Assembly (NCBI RefSeq): GCF_020782235.1
Contig: NZ_JAJGNO010000011.1
Location: forward strand, 1-64,000
Source of the DNA: Sphingobium naphthae
GTDB lineage: Bacteria; Pseudomonadota; Alphaproteobacteria; Sphingomonadales; Sphingomonadaceae
Length of the DNA stretch: 64,000 nucleotides
Direction of reading: 5' to 3'
This document shows, one piece after another, positions 29,001 to 38,720 of the stretch. Positions within the stretch are counted from its first letter, which is position 1. Every line of letters starts with the position of its first letter. The notes beneath the pieces were generated by a model. It saw only the letters and a list, made by a program, of their open reading frames with translations, ran no database searches and had not been told where the DNA came from. The position numbers were made by a program, and so were the translations under genes.

Positions 29001-30563
29001 GCTGATCGTGCGCGGCTTGTCGGAAATGACGGCGAGCGGCGTGTCGTCGCCCATCGATCCGATCGCTTCCTTCGCATCCTCGACCATGGGGCTGAGGATC
29101 AGCTCCATATCTTCCAGCGTCAGGTTGGCGGCGACCTGCCGGCGCGTCAGCTCCGCCTTGTCCCAGGCGGGCAGCGCGCTGGGCGCATCGGCCAGGTCAT
29201 CGACCGTCAGAAAGTCCTTGATCAACTCGCCATAGGGACGCTCACCCGCGATCTGGTCCTTGATCGCGCGATCCTCGTAGATTTCGCCTTCGGCCAGGTC
29301 CACCGCGATCATCTGGCCCGGGCCCATGCGGCCCTTCTTGACGATGGTGGTTTCGGGCACGACGACCATGCCGGTTTCCGACCCGACGATCAGCAGATTG
29401 TCGCCGGTCAGCGTGTAGCGCAGCGGGCGCAGCGCATTGCGGTCGACGCCGGCCACGACCCAGCGGCCGTCCGTCATGGCGAGCGCGGCGGGCCCGTCCC
29501 ACGGCTCCATCACGGACGCCAGATATTCATACATGTCGGCATGCGCCTTGGGCAGTTCGGCATTGTCCGCCTGCCACGCCTCGGGCACCAGCATCAGCTT
29601 GGCGGTGGGCGCGTCGCGGCCCGACCGGCAGATCGCCTCGAACACGGCATCCAGCGCAGCGGTATCGGACGCGCCGGCCGGGATCACCGGCTTGATGTCC
29701 TCCGACTGCTCGCCAAAGGCCAGGCTCGCCATCTTGATCTCGTGGCTCTTCATCCAGTTCTGGTTGCCGCGGATCGTGTTGATCTCGCCATTATGGGCGA
29801 GCGTGCGGAACGGCTGGGCGAGCCACCATTGCGGGAAGGTGTTGGTCGAATAGCGCTGGTGGAAGATCGCGACACGGCTCTCGAACCGCTCATCCTGCAG
29901 GTCGGGGTAAAAGACCGACAGCGATTCGGCCAGGAACAGCCCCTTGTAGATGATCGAGCGGCAGGACAGGGAGCAGACGTAGAAATCCTGGATCTGCGCC
30001 GCGATCACCTTGCGCTCGATCCGGCGGCGGATGAGGTAGAGCTCCTTTTCGAACTCGGCGGTGTCGCGCTCCTCGGGCATGGGGCCCGCGATCATGATCT
30101 GCTCGATTTCGGGCCGGGTGCGCTGCGCCTTCTCGCCGATGACCGACACGTCCACGGGCACCTGGCGCCAGCCATAGATGGTGTAGCCCGCCTCGATGAT
30201 CTCGCTTTCGACGATGGTGCGGCAAGTTTCCTGAGCGGAAAGGTCCGTGCGCGGCAGGAAGATCATGCCGACCGCCAGGCGGTTGGGCAGCGGCTTGTGT
30301 CCGCCATCGGCGATCGCGTCGTCGAAGAAGCGCACCGGCAGGTCGACATGGATGCCCGCGCCATCGCCGGTCTTGCCGTCCGCATCGACCGCGCCGCGGT
30401 GCCACACGGCCTTCAGCGCGTCGATCGCGGAGGCGACCACGCGGCGCGACGGCTTGCCATCGGTCGCTGCGACCAGGCCCACGCCGCAGGCGTCGCCTTC
30501 AAATTCTGGGCGGTACATGCCTTCCCGCGCGATGCGGAGGCGTTCGGAATCGATATGTTCCAT
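26040..30563 (-). CDS. gltB: Glutamate synthase, large (alpha) subunit
   Basis: This subunit hydrolyses glutamine and transfers the ammonia to 2-oxoglutarate, making glutamate. In order come a short propeptide, the catalytic Cys at about residue 26 ([11 protein letters not shown]) of the Ntn amidotransferase domain, a central domain, the FMN synthase domain ([40 protein letters not shown]), the 3Fe-4S cysteines ([17 protein letters not shown]) and a C-terminal beta-helix of GXXGXXXG repeats. It is about 1507 residues, typical of the family. The second Met (MEHIDSE) is chosen because AAAGG lies 8 bases upstream. It is third in the gltD-DUF2059-gltB order, the reverse of the common gltB-gltD arrangement, and has an extra gene between. 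Confidence 0.96.
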   Translation of the reverse strand: [1507 protein letters not shown]

Positions 30564-30574
30564 ATACTTACCTT

Positions 30575-31162
30575 TCACGATGCGGCGGCCATTGCCGCCT
30601 TCATCCGCGCATCAACCTTTGGCTGGACCTGCTGCATGAACAAGCCCATTTCCTTGGCGAGCGCGGGACGAAGAATTGCGGAGCGAGCGCTTTCCTTGCG
30701 CCCGGTTGCGGACGACAGATAGCGACCGATAGCAGCGCTATGTTCGGCCGGCGGAACAATCCTGCCGGTCCCATTCTTGATCGCGTCCTGCATCGCAGCG
30801 GTAAAGGCCACGCCCGCCGAAGACGTCCAGAATGCAGCCGCTTCCTGAAGCTCGGATTCCGAATAATTCTGTATATACTCGGCCTCGATCAGGCTCATCA
30901 TCTTAGGAATCGCCACGGTCTTAAGCTGTTGAGACAGCTCGGCCTTACCTGCTGCCTTAGCGCGGTTTTTTCGGATTTCCTGATCGGCCGTCATTTTTCT
31001 GCCGGCGGAAGCGCGTGTGACGCCAGCATCGAACTGCGCATCCCATTGTGCGAGCGCATCGGCTGTCGCCCGCTCAGGCTGAAACGTCGCTTGCGCGATC
31101 TGAACCGCTGCCGCTTGCGCGGTGGGAGAGGCCGACGCCAGTATGACCAGATACGAAATCAC
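30575..31162 (-). CDS. DUF2059 secreted protein encoded inside the glt operon
   Basis: This protein of 195 residues has a short signal peptide (MISYLVILASASPTAQA) and a DUF2059 domain covering IPKMMSLIEAEYIQNYSESE-LQEAAAFWTSSAGVAF, a helical pattern found in periplasmic proteins of unknown role. The GTG start overlaps the gltD stop as GTGA, which implies translational coupling, and gltB starts 11 bases after its stop. Placement inside a nitrogen-assimilation operon is unusual and suggests co-regulation, but no biochemical link is evident. The signal peptide is short, so the true start could differ. Confidence 0.8.
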   Translation of the reverse strand: MISYLVILASASPTAQAAAVQIAQATFQPERATADALAQWDAQFDAGVTRASAGRKMTADQEIRKNRAKAAGKAELSQQLKTVAIPKMMSLIEAEYIQNYSESELQEAAAFWTSSAGVAFTAAMQDAIKNGTGRIVPPAEHSAAIGRYLSSATGRKESARSAILRPALAKEMGLFMQQVQPKVDARMKAAMAAAS

Positions 31163-32613
31163 GCCAACACCCTCTCGCCCGACGCCGCCTTGGCCTTCGC
31201 CGCCAAATAGCGGTGCATATGCTCGGTCACGTCGCGCCCGTCGCGGATCGCCCAGACGACAAGGCTTGCGCCCCGCACGATGTCGCCGGCGGCGAAGACG
31301 CCGTCCAGGCTGGTCATCATCGTCTTGTGATCGACGCGCAGCGTGCCCCAGCGAGTGACGGACAGGTCGTCCGCGCCGAACAGCTTGGGCAGTTCCTCCG
31401 GGTCATAGCCCAGCGCCTTGATCACCAGGTCCGCCTCCAGGCTGTACTCGCTGCCCGGGTCCGGCTCGGGCGCGCGGCGGCCCGATGCGTCGGGCTGGCC
31501 CAGGCGCATCTTCGTCACCTTGACGCCGGTGACATGATCCGTGCCCTCGAACGCGATCGGCGCGGTCAGCCACACGAACTCGACGCCTTCCTCTTCGGCG
31601 TTGGCGACCTCGCGCTGCGATCCGGGCATATTGTCGCGGTCGCGGCGATAAAGGCACTTCACCGACTTCGCGCCCTGCCGGATGGCCGTGCGCACGCAAT
31701 CCATCGCCGTGTCGCCGCCGCCGATGACGACGACATTCTTGCCCGTCGCCAGCAGCGATCCGTCCGCATGCTCGGGCACGTCATCGCCAAAGCCCGCCTT
31801 GTTGGAGGCGGTGAGATAGTCGAGCGCCTTCACCACGCCCGCCGCGCCGACGCCCGGCGCGCGGATGTCGCGCGGCTTGTAGACGCCGGTCGCGATCAGG
31901 ATGGCGTCGTGCCTGTCACGCAGCTGCTCCATGGTCGCGTCGCGCCCGACCTCGAAACTTTCGTGGAAGACGATGCCGCCGTCCTTCAGCCGCTGGATGC
32001 GGCGCATGACGACGTCCTTTTCCAGCTTGAAGCCGGGAATGCCATAGGTCAGCAGGCCGCCGGCGCGATCGTGCCGGTCATAGACATGCACCTCATGCCC
32101 CGCCGCGCGCAGATATTCGGCGGTGGTGAGGCCGGCCGGCCCCGCGCCGATCACACCAACCGACTGGCCGGTGGGGCTGCCGGGCACCAGCGGCTCGACC
32201 CAGCCTTCCTTCCAGGCGGTGTCGGTGATGAATTTTTCGACGCTGCCGATGGTGACGGCGCCATGGCCGGAAAATTCGATAACGCAATTGCCTTCGCACA
32301 GCCGATCCTGCGGGCAGATGCGGCCGCAGATTTCGGGCATGGTGCTGGTCAGGTTCGACAGCTCATAGGCTTCGCGCAGCCGCCCCTCGGCGGTCAGGCG
32401 CAGCCAGTCGGGAATATGATTGTGCAGCGGGCAATGCGTCGAGCAATAGGGCACGCCGCATTGCGAGCAGCGCGACGCCTGCTCCTCGGCCCGGTCGAGG
32501 ATGAAGCTGCGGCTGATCTCCAGAAAATCATCCGCGCGGTCGTCGGCCGCTCGCTTGTCCGGATAGGCTTGGCCCAAGCCCACAAATTTCAGCATCGGAT
32601 TGTCGGCCATCAT
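31159..32613 (-). CDS. gltD: Glutamate synthase, small (beta) subunit
   Basis: This NADPH-dependent flavoprotein passes electrons to the large subunit. Two cysteine groups for 4Fe-4S clusters lie near the N-terminus (CSQCGVPYCSTHCPLHNHIP and CGRICPQDRLCEGNC). The FAD site is GVIGAGPAGLTTAEYLRA and the NADPH site VVVIGGGDTAMDCVRTA. The C-terminal FAD motif GVFAAGDIVRGASLVVWAI is intact. At 484 residues it is full length; the start could be either Met of MMADNP. It is the first gene of the apparent gltD-DUF2059-gltB operon. Confidence 0.96.
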   Translation of the reverse strand: MMADNPMLKFVGLGQAYPDKRAADDRADDFLEISRSFILDRAEEQASRCSQCGVPYCSTHCPLHNHIPDWLRLTAEGRLREAYELSNLTSTMPEICGRICPQDRLCEGNCVIEFSGHGAVTIGSVEKFITDTAWKEGWVEPLVPGSPTGQSVGVIGAGPAGLTTAEYLRAAGHEVHVYDRHDRAGGLLTYGIPGFKLEKDVVMRRIQRLKDGGIVFHESFEVGRDATMEQLRDRHDAILIATGVYKPRDIRAPGVGAAGVVKALDYLTASNKAGFGDDVPEHADGSLLATGKNVVVIGGGDTAMDCVRTAIRQGAKSVKCLYRRDRDNMPGSQREVANAEEEGVEFVWLTAPIAFEGTDHVTGVKVTKMRLGQPDASGRRAPEPDPGSEYSLEADLVIKALGYDPEELPKLFGADDLSVTRWGTLRVDHKTMMTSLDGVFAAGDIVRGASLVVWAIRDGRDVTEHMHRYLAAKAKAASGERVLA

Positions 32614-32650
32614 GCGTCCCCAACGTCAGTGTCGGGCAGGCGGATAGCAG

Positions 32651-32672
32651 AAAAACCCGCGGAGTCACGCGG
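32651..32672 (-). terminator. Probable terminator downstream of uppP
   Basis: On the minus strand CCGCG and CGCGG form a short stem around a 6-base loop and are followed by GTTTTT. It lies about 100 bases after the uppP stop and just upstream of gltD. The stem is short, so it may be weak. Confidence 0.45.
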
Positions 32673-32775
32673 ATTCTGCCGTTTATGGCAGGATAGCTGA
32701 CCTAATTATTGCCGTTTATTGCGCTTGTTGCGACAAGCTCGCAAATACTGGCATCTATTCTGTTCCGTTTCGGCC

Positions 32776-33585
32776 CTATCGCAGGCCCAGCCAGATCAAC
32801 GCCGCCACGCCGGCGGCGATTCGGTACCAGGCGAACGGCGCGAATCCATGTTTCGACACCAGCCCGACAAACCACCGAATGACCAGCAGCGCGACCAGGA
32901 AGGACACGACGAAGCCCAGCGCGATGCTGTCCCAGCCGACCGCGGCGCTGGTGATCCGGTCGCCCTTCTTCAGCAGCTCCAGCGTCGTCGCGCCCAGCAT
33001 CGTCGGGATGGCGAGGAAGAAGCTGAATTCGGCGGCCGTGCGCCGCTCGACGCCCAGCGTCAGCGCGCCCATGATGGTCGCCCCCGACCGGCTCACCCCC
33101 GGCACCATCGCCAGGCACTGGATGAAGCCGATGCCGATCACCCGCGCCAGCGGAATGTCGGCGATGCCGTGGAACAGATCCTGCTTCACCATGCGCTCGA
33201 TCAGCAGGATGGCGATGCCGCCGGCGATCAGCGCCCAGGCGACGACCTGCGGCGCGCCCAGCAGCATCTCGATATAATCGTGAAGCGCCAGGCCGATGAC
33301 CGCCGCGGGGATGAAGGCGACCACCAGGTTGCGCAGGAAGCGCCAGCTCACGGCCTCGCGCCGCAGCAGCCCCATCGCCACCGCCCAGAAGGTGCGCCAG
33401 TAGAGCACCACCACCGCCAGGATCGCGCCCAGCTGGATGACGACGTTGAACATCGCCCAGGTCGCGGCGTCATAGCCCAGCAGCTCGCTCGCCAGGATCA
33501 GGTGCCCGGTCGAGGATACGGGCAGGAACTCGGTCAGTCCCTCGACGATGCCCAGCAGGATGACGGTCAGATAATGAAGGTCCAT
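32776..33585 (-). CDS. uppP: Undecaprenyl-diphosphate phosphatase
   Basis: This inner-membrane phosphatase recycles the C55 lipid carrier of cell-wall synthesis and confers low-level bacitracin resistance. The two family motifs are clear: EGLTEFLPVSSTGHLIL near residues 15-31 and PGVSRSGATIMGAL near 160. Eight or so hydrophobic segments span the 269 residues. The ATG at 33585 starts just before the first membrane segment (MDLHYLTVILLGIVEGLTEF). It is probably co-oriented with the next gene upstream but separated from it by terminators. Confidence 0.95.
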   Translation of the reverse strand: MDLHYLTVILLGIVEGLTEFLPVSSTGHLILASELLGYDAATWAMFNVVIQLGAILAVVVLYWRTFWAVAMGLLRREAVSWRFLRNLVVAFIPAAVIGLALHDYIEMLLGAPQVVAWALIAGGIAILLIERMVKQDLFHGIADIPLARVIGIGFIQCLAMVPGVSRSGATIMGALTLGVERRTAAEFSFFLAIPTMLGATTLELLKKGDRITSAAVGWDSIALGFVVSFLVALLVIRWFVGLVSKHGFAPFAWYRIAAGVAALIWLGLR

Positions 33586-33608
33586 GGCTGCGCCCTATTC
33601 GCCTCGCA

Positions 33609-33636
33609 CAAAAAATCCTCCCCGATTGCGGGGAGG
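33609..33636 (-). terminator. Rho-independent terminator of the NDUFA9-like gene
   Basis: On the minus strand CCTCCCC-GCAATC-GGGGAGG is a perfect 7-bp stem followed by ATTTTTT. It lies about 60 bases past the stop of the epimerase-fold gene. A second hairpin (GGGACGGCG/CGCCGTCCC, 33650-33671) lies between. Confidence 0.8.
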
Positions 33637-33692
33637 AGCGGAAAAGGGCGGGACGGCGTGCGCGCCGTCCCGACCCGGATCGGTCAGGATGG

Positions 33693-34619
33693 TCAGGCGC
33701 GCACGCGGCCGGCGAAGCGGCCATGCTTGCGATAGCGCACCATCCACTTATCCGCGACCGCGCCCAGCGGCGTCGGCGCGACGCCCAGCGCGTCCAGCCC
33801 CTGCGCACCTGGCGCAGCGACATTGTCGCGGCCCAGCATCGCCAGCTGGTCGCGGGTGATCGGCCCGCCCGGCAGCATCGCCAGCAGCGACGCGACGCCG
33901 CCCGGCACATCGACCACCGGCTTGTCGCGGCCGATCGTCTTGGCGATCCAGGCGTTGATCTCCTTCATCGTCATGACCTGCGGGCCGGCGACCTCATAGA
34001 TCTTGCCGCCATGCAGCTGCGGCTGCTCCGCCGCATTGGCGATCGCGTCGGCGACATCGCCGACATAGACGGGCTGGAACCGGGTCGCGCCGCCGATCAC
34101 CGGAATGACCGGCGCGGAGCCGATGATGCGGGCGAAGCGGTTGAGGAACTGGTCCTCCGGCCCGAAGATGATCGACGGGCGAATGATGGTCGCGCCCGGG
34201 AAGGCCGCGCGCACCGCCGCCTCGCCCGCCGCCTTGGACCGGCCATAGGCAGACGGACTGTCCGCGTCCGCGCCGATCGCCGACACATGCACCAGCGCGC
34301 GCACATTGGCGGCCGCGGCGGCCTGGGCGACATGGGCCGCGCCCTGATGGTGGAACGCCTCGAAATCGCCGGACAGGATGCCGACCAGGTTGATGACGAT
34401 GTCGCTGCCGACGATGGCGCGCTCGACCGTCGCGGGCTTGCGGATGTCGGCCGCCACGAACTGGGTCTGGCCCAGCGCGCCCAGCGGCTTCACCTTGACC
34501 GCGCTGGCCAGGTCCCGCTGCGCGATCCGCACGCGCGCGCCCCGCGCCATCAGCGCCTGCGCGACCTGCCGGCCCAGAAAGCCGCCGCCGCCGAAGATCG
34601 TAACCAGACTGTCCTTCAT
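33693..34619 (-). CDS. NAD(P)-binding protein of the complex I NDUFA9 family
   Basis: This atypical short-chain dehydrogenase/epimerase-fold protein has the N-terminal Rossmann motif TIFGGGGFLGRQVAQAL, then VFxAADIRKPAT-type acidic and VGSDIVINLVGIL segments, and SAIGADADSPSAYGRSKAAG with the active-site-like Tyr and Lys. Mitochondrial NDUFA9 is an accessory subunit of NADH dehydrogenase that binds NADPH without turnover. The bacterial role is less clear. The start at MKDSLVTIFGG gives 308 residues; the 19 codons upstream do not fit. It is followed by a strong terminator. Confidence 0.85.
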   Translation of the reverse strand: MKDSLVTIFGGGGFLGRQVAQALMARGARVRIAQRDLASAVKVKPLGALGQTQFVAADIRKPATVERAIVGSDIVINLVGILSGDFEAFHHQGAAHVAQAAAAANVRALVHVSAIGADADSPSAYGRSKAAGEAAVRAAFPGATIIRPSIIFGPEDQFLNRFARIIGSAPVIPVIGGATRFQPVYVGDVADAIANAAEQPQLHGGKIYEVAGPQVMTMKEINAWIAKTIGRDKPVVDVPGGVASLLAMLPGGPITRDQLAMLGRDNVAAPGAQGLDALGVAPTPLGAVADKWMVRYRKHGRFAGRVRA

Positions 34620-34733
34620 CACGCGCGTCCCATGTCTTTCAAGCTGAAGGGAATGACTCCGCCGATCCCCTTGCAACAGCCGCCGCGCGCTGACAACCGC
34701 CCCGCGCGCCGCGCGTTCCTTTTTTGCGCCTTT

Positions 34734-35318
34734 TCAAGGCCGGGCGATCCAGCCCTGAAGATCGGCGATCATCCACAGCCCCAGCAGCAGGAACAGCAGG
34801 GCCGCGCCCATCTGCAACGCCCGCATCGGCACGCGCCGGGCCAGCGCTTCGCCGAACAGCACGGCGGGCAGATTGGCGATCATCATGCCCATCGTCGTCC
34901 CCGCGGTTACCGCCAGCAGATCGCCGAACCGCGCGCCCAGCGCCACGGTCGCGACCTGCGTCTTGTCGCCCATCTCCAGCAGGAAGAAGGCGATGAGCGT
35001 CGTCACGAACACCCCCGCGCGCGACGGCGCGGCCAGCGGCGCGTCCTCGTCGATCCGGTCGGGAACCAGCGTCCACGCCGCCATGGCGATGAAGGACAGG
35101 GCCACGGCGTAGCGGAACCAGCCATGGTCGAGCACGCCGGCCGCGGCATGACCGACCCACGCCGCCAGAAAGTGATTGGCCAGCGTCGCCACGAATATCC
35201 CCGAGATGATCGGCGCGGGCTTTCTGAAGCGCGTGGCGAGCAGCATGGCGAGCAGCTGCGTCTTGTCGCCCATTTCGGCGAGCGCGACCAGCGCGGTGGA
35301 GGTGAGCAGGGCGTCCAT
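34734..35318 (-). CDS. TMEM165/GDT1-family cation exporter (probably Mn2+)
   Basis: This six-helix inner-membrane exchanger of the UPF0016 family exports Mn2+ or Ca2+. The hallmark motif occurs twice, once in each half: ALAEMGDKTQLLAML near residue 12 and FFLLEMGDKTQVATVAL near residue 115, inverted repeats that form the ion path. The ATG at 35318 gives 194 residues, the usual length. The long open frame upstream is not coding, since it contains a yybP-ykoY riboswitch. That element makes Mn2+-induced expression, and so Mn2+ efflux, the best reading. Confidence 0.92.
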   Translation of the reverse strand: MDALLTSTALVALAEMGDKTQLLAMLLATRFRKPAPIISGIFVATLANHFLAAWVGHAAAGVLDHGWFRYAVALSFIAMAAWTLVPDRIDEDAPLAAPSRAGVFVTTLIAFFLLEMGDKTQVATVALGARFGDLLAVTAGTTMGMMIANLPAVLFGEALARRVPMRALQMGAALLFLLLGLWMIADLQGWIARP

Positions 35319-35397
35319 CGAGACTGTTCCGGGGCCGGGCAAGGATGAAGGACACAATGCCACCGCCGCCTTCCGCCCGGCCGGACAGGAACGCGCC

Positions 35398-35522
35398 GAT
35401 GCCATTGGTCTCGCCCGAAGCGGCTTTGCGCCGCCTCCCATGCGCCACGGCCTCTCGGCCAAATATGTTGACGCATGGCCCGTCCGTTACGGAACGGCTG
35501 GCTACTCCCCAGATGACGCGCT
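35398..35522 (-). promoter_or_regulatory. yybP-ykoY (Mn2+) riboswitch in the leader of the GDT1-type exporter
   Basis: Read on the minus strand, the leader contains in order GGGGAGTAGCC (35501-35510 region), CGTCAACATA (about 35463-35474) and CGAGACC (35407-35413), the conserved words of the yybP-ykoY RNA in the right order. P1 can form between the CATCTGG before the first word and the CCAATGG after the last. The RNA ends about 80 bases before the exporter's ATG. Known members bind Mn2+ and turn on expression of exporters. No covariance search was run. Confidence 0.88.
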
Positions 35523-35556
35523 AGCCTGTAGGGCGCGGCAAGGGGAAAGGCAAGCC

Positions 35557-35970
35557 ATGGGCGCGGCGAACAAGACGGTCGAAACCGACGCGGCGGTCGA
35601 TCCCTATCTCGCACGGGTGCAGCCGCCCGAGCGCCAGGCGGACGGGCGCGCCGTCACGGCGCTGATGGCCCGCCTGTCGGGCATGCCCCCGGCCATGTGG
35701 GGGCCCAGCATCATCGGCTTTGGCCGCTATCATTATCGCCATGCCAGCGGACGCGAGGGCGACATGTGCCGGATCGGCTTCTCGCCCCGCAAGGCGGAAC
35801 TGGTCTTCTACCTGCCAGGCCTAGACGACGCCGACCTCGCCCCGCTCGGTCCGCACCGCCGGGGCAAGGGCTGCCTCTATATCAAGCGGCTCTCGGCGAT
35901 CGACCTGGCGGTGCTGGAAAGGCTGATCGCCCGCAGCCTGGCTCATATGGACGCGCGCTACCCGCGCTGA
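35557..35970 (+). CDS. DUF1801 domain protein
   Basis: This small cytoplasmic protein of 137 residues belongs to the DUF1801/YdhG-like group. The pattern runs from VTALMARLSGMPPAMWGPSI through GFGRYHYRHASGREGDMCRI to FSPRKAELVFYLPGL and GKGCLYIKRLSAIDLAVLE. Its function is unknown. AGGGGAAAGG precedes the ATG. The longer open frame upstream is only the complement of the riboswitch and exporter region. It faces the dehydrogenase gene, with 4 bases between stops. Confidence 0.82.
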   Translation: MGAANKTVETDAAVDPYLARVQPPERQADGRAVTALMARLSGMPPAMWGPSIIGFGRYHYRHASGREGDMCRIGFSPRKAELVFYLPGLDDADLAPLGPHRRGKGCLYIKRLSAIDLAVLERLIARSLAHMDARYPR

Positions 35971-35974
35971 TGGC

Positions 35975-36853
35975 TCAGCGGGTCGGCACCGGCTCGGGCC
36001 CCGAATAATCGTAGAAGCCGCGGCCCGTCTTGCGGCCATACCAGCCGGCCTCGACATATTTCACCAGCAGCGGCGCGGGACGATATTTGGGATCGCCCGT
36101 GGTGGTGAGGAACACGTTCAATATTTCCAGCGCCGTATCCAGTCCGACGAAATCCAGCAGCGTCAGCGGCCCCATCGGATGGTTGAGCCCCAGCTTGCAA
36201 CCCTGATCGATGTCGGTGACGCTGCCCACGCCCTCGCCCAGCACGAACACCGCTTCGTTCAGCATCGGCAGCAGGATGCGATTGACGACGAAGCCGGGCG
36301 CGTCGAACGCGTGGACCACCGTCTTGCCGATCTTCCCGGCAAAGGCTTCCACCGCGGCCACCGTCTCGGGCGTGGTGGCAAGGCCGCGAATGACCTCCAC
36401 CAGCACCATGACCGGCACGGGGTTGAAGAAATGGACGCCCACGAACCGGCCGGCGTCGGGCGCCGCCTGCGCCAGCCGCGTGATCGGGATGGAGGATGTG
36501 TTGGTCGCCAGGATCGCGTCCGCCGCCAGGATCGCGCCGACATTGCCGAAGATCGCGCGCTTCACCTCCTCGCGCTCGGTCGCCGCCTCGATCACCAGCT
36601 GCGCCTCGGCCAGCGGCGCGATCTCGCCCACCGGCCTGATCCGCGCCAGCGCGGCGTCGGCGTCGGCCTGGCCGATCTTTTCCTTCTCGACCGCGCGCGC
36701 CAGCAGCTTGGCGATATTCGCCTTGCCCTTTTCCGCGCGCGGCAGGTCGATGTCGGACAGGATCACGTCATAGCCCGCCTGCGCCGCCACCTGGGCGATG
36801 CCGATGCCCATCTGTCCCGCGCCGATCACGCCTGTGGTGCGAATATCCGTCAT
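35975..36853 (-). CDS. 3-hydroxybutyryl/3-hydroxyacyl-CoA dehydrogenase
   Basis: This NAD-dependent enzyme oxidises (S)-3-hydroxyacyl-CoA to 3-oxoacyl-CoA in beta-oxidation or butanoate metabolism. The NAD motif is [20 protein letters not shown]. The catalytic region includes [12 protein letters not shown] and [20 protein letters not shown] with the active His, and [20 protein letters not shown] is also typical. The single-domain length of 292 residues fits the hbdA/paaH type. The start at MTDIRTT has GGGAG nine bases upstream. The stand-alone gene lies next to the tol-pal operon, on the opposite strand. Confidence 0.92.
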   Translation of the reverse strand: MTDIRTTGVIGAGQMGIGIAQVAAQAGYDVILSDIDLPRAEKGKANIAKLLARAVEKEKIGQADADAALARIRPVGEIAPLAEAQLVIEAATEREEVKRAIFGNVGAILAADAILATNTSSIPITRLAQAAPDAGRFVGVHFFNPVPVMVLVEVIRGLATTPETVAAVEAFAGKIGKTVVHAFDAPGFVVNRILLPMLNEAVFVLGEGVGSVTDIDQGCKLGLNHPMGPLTLLDFVGLDTALEILNVFLTTTGDPKYRPAPLLVKYVEAGWYGRKTGRGFYDYSGPEPVPTR

Positions 36854-37031
36854 GCCTGCCATCTCCCGATTGAGTCCTCGCCCGTCCCTTAGCTTCCCCG
36901 ACATCGCCCGACCAGTGGCGGCGGCGCGGGATCGGCCCGTCGATCAATGGCCACGCGCCAGCCGCAGGGCGAAGCGCGCCGACTCATTTTCCGGCTTTGC
37001 CTGACGCCCGCGCCATGGTTAAAAGCCCGCC

Positions 37032-37498
37032 ATGTCCTCACCCGACCCGATGCCAGCGCCGGCGACCGGACGCTTCCTGTCCGCCGTGCATCATTTCCCG
37101 CTGCGCATCTATTTCGAGGACACCGACCTGTCGGGCCTCGTCTACCACGCCAATTATCTGCGCTATATGGAGCGCGCCCGGTCCGACATGCTGCGCATCG
37201 CGGGCATCGACCAGCGCGGTGAACATGAAGGGGGCAGCGGCGTCTATGCCGTCACCGACCTGCAGATCCGCTATCGCCGCCCCGCGCGGCTGGACGATGA
37301 CCTGATGGTGGTCAGCCGCGTCGTCGACGTGCGCGCCGCCAGCTGCGCCATTCATCAGTCAGTCATGCGCGGCGACGAAGAACTGACCGACGCCACCATC
37401 ACCGTCGCCTGGCTGACGCCGCAGGGCCGCCCGCAGCGCCAGCCCAAGGCCTGGACCGACATCTATACTCGCCTTTGCCAAGGGGAAGACATCCACCC

Positions 37499-37502
<4 letters not shown>
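37032..37502 (+). CDS. ybgC: YbgC-type acyl-CoA thioesterase of the Tol-Pal operon
   Basis: This hotdog-fold thioesterase hydrolyses short-chain acyl-CoA and is the usual first gene of tol-pal operons. The pattern [29 protein letters not shown] block (residues 31-55) includes the catalytic Asp and the HANY segment; [19 protein letters not shown] follows. It is 156 residues. Its stop overlaps the tolQ start as ATGA, so translation is coupled. In E. coli the gene affects phospholipid balance together with Tol-Pal. Confidence 0.93.
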
Positions 37503-38203
<701 letters not shown>

Positions 38204-38249
38204 CGGCCGGAACGGTCGCAAGCGCGCCTCAGCCGCGGAGCGCGCGCTG

Positions 38250-38702
<453 letters not shown>

Positions 38703-38720
38703 GGGCCATAGGTCGTTCAT

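Noticed and set aside
26697..30722. A 1341-codon plus-strand open frame
   Set aside because: It is the complement of gltB; the product is His/Arg/Asp-rich with no motif, and arises from GC-rich codon use on the other strand.
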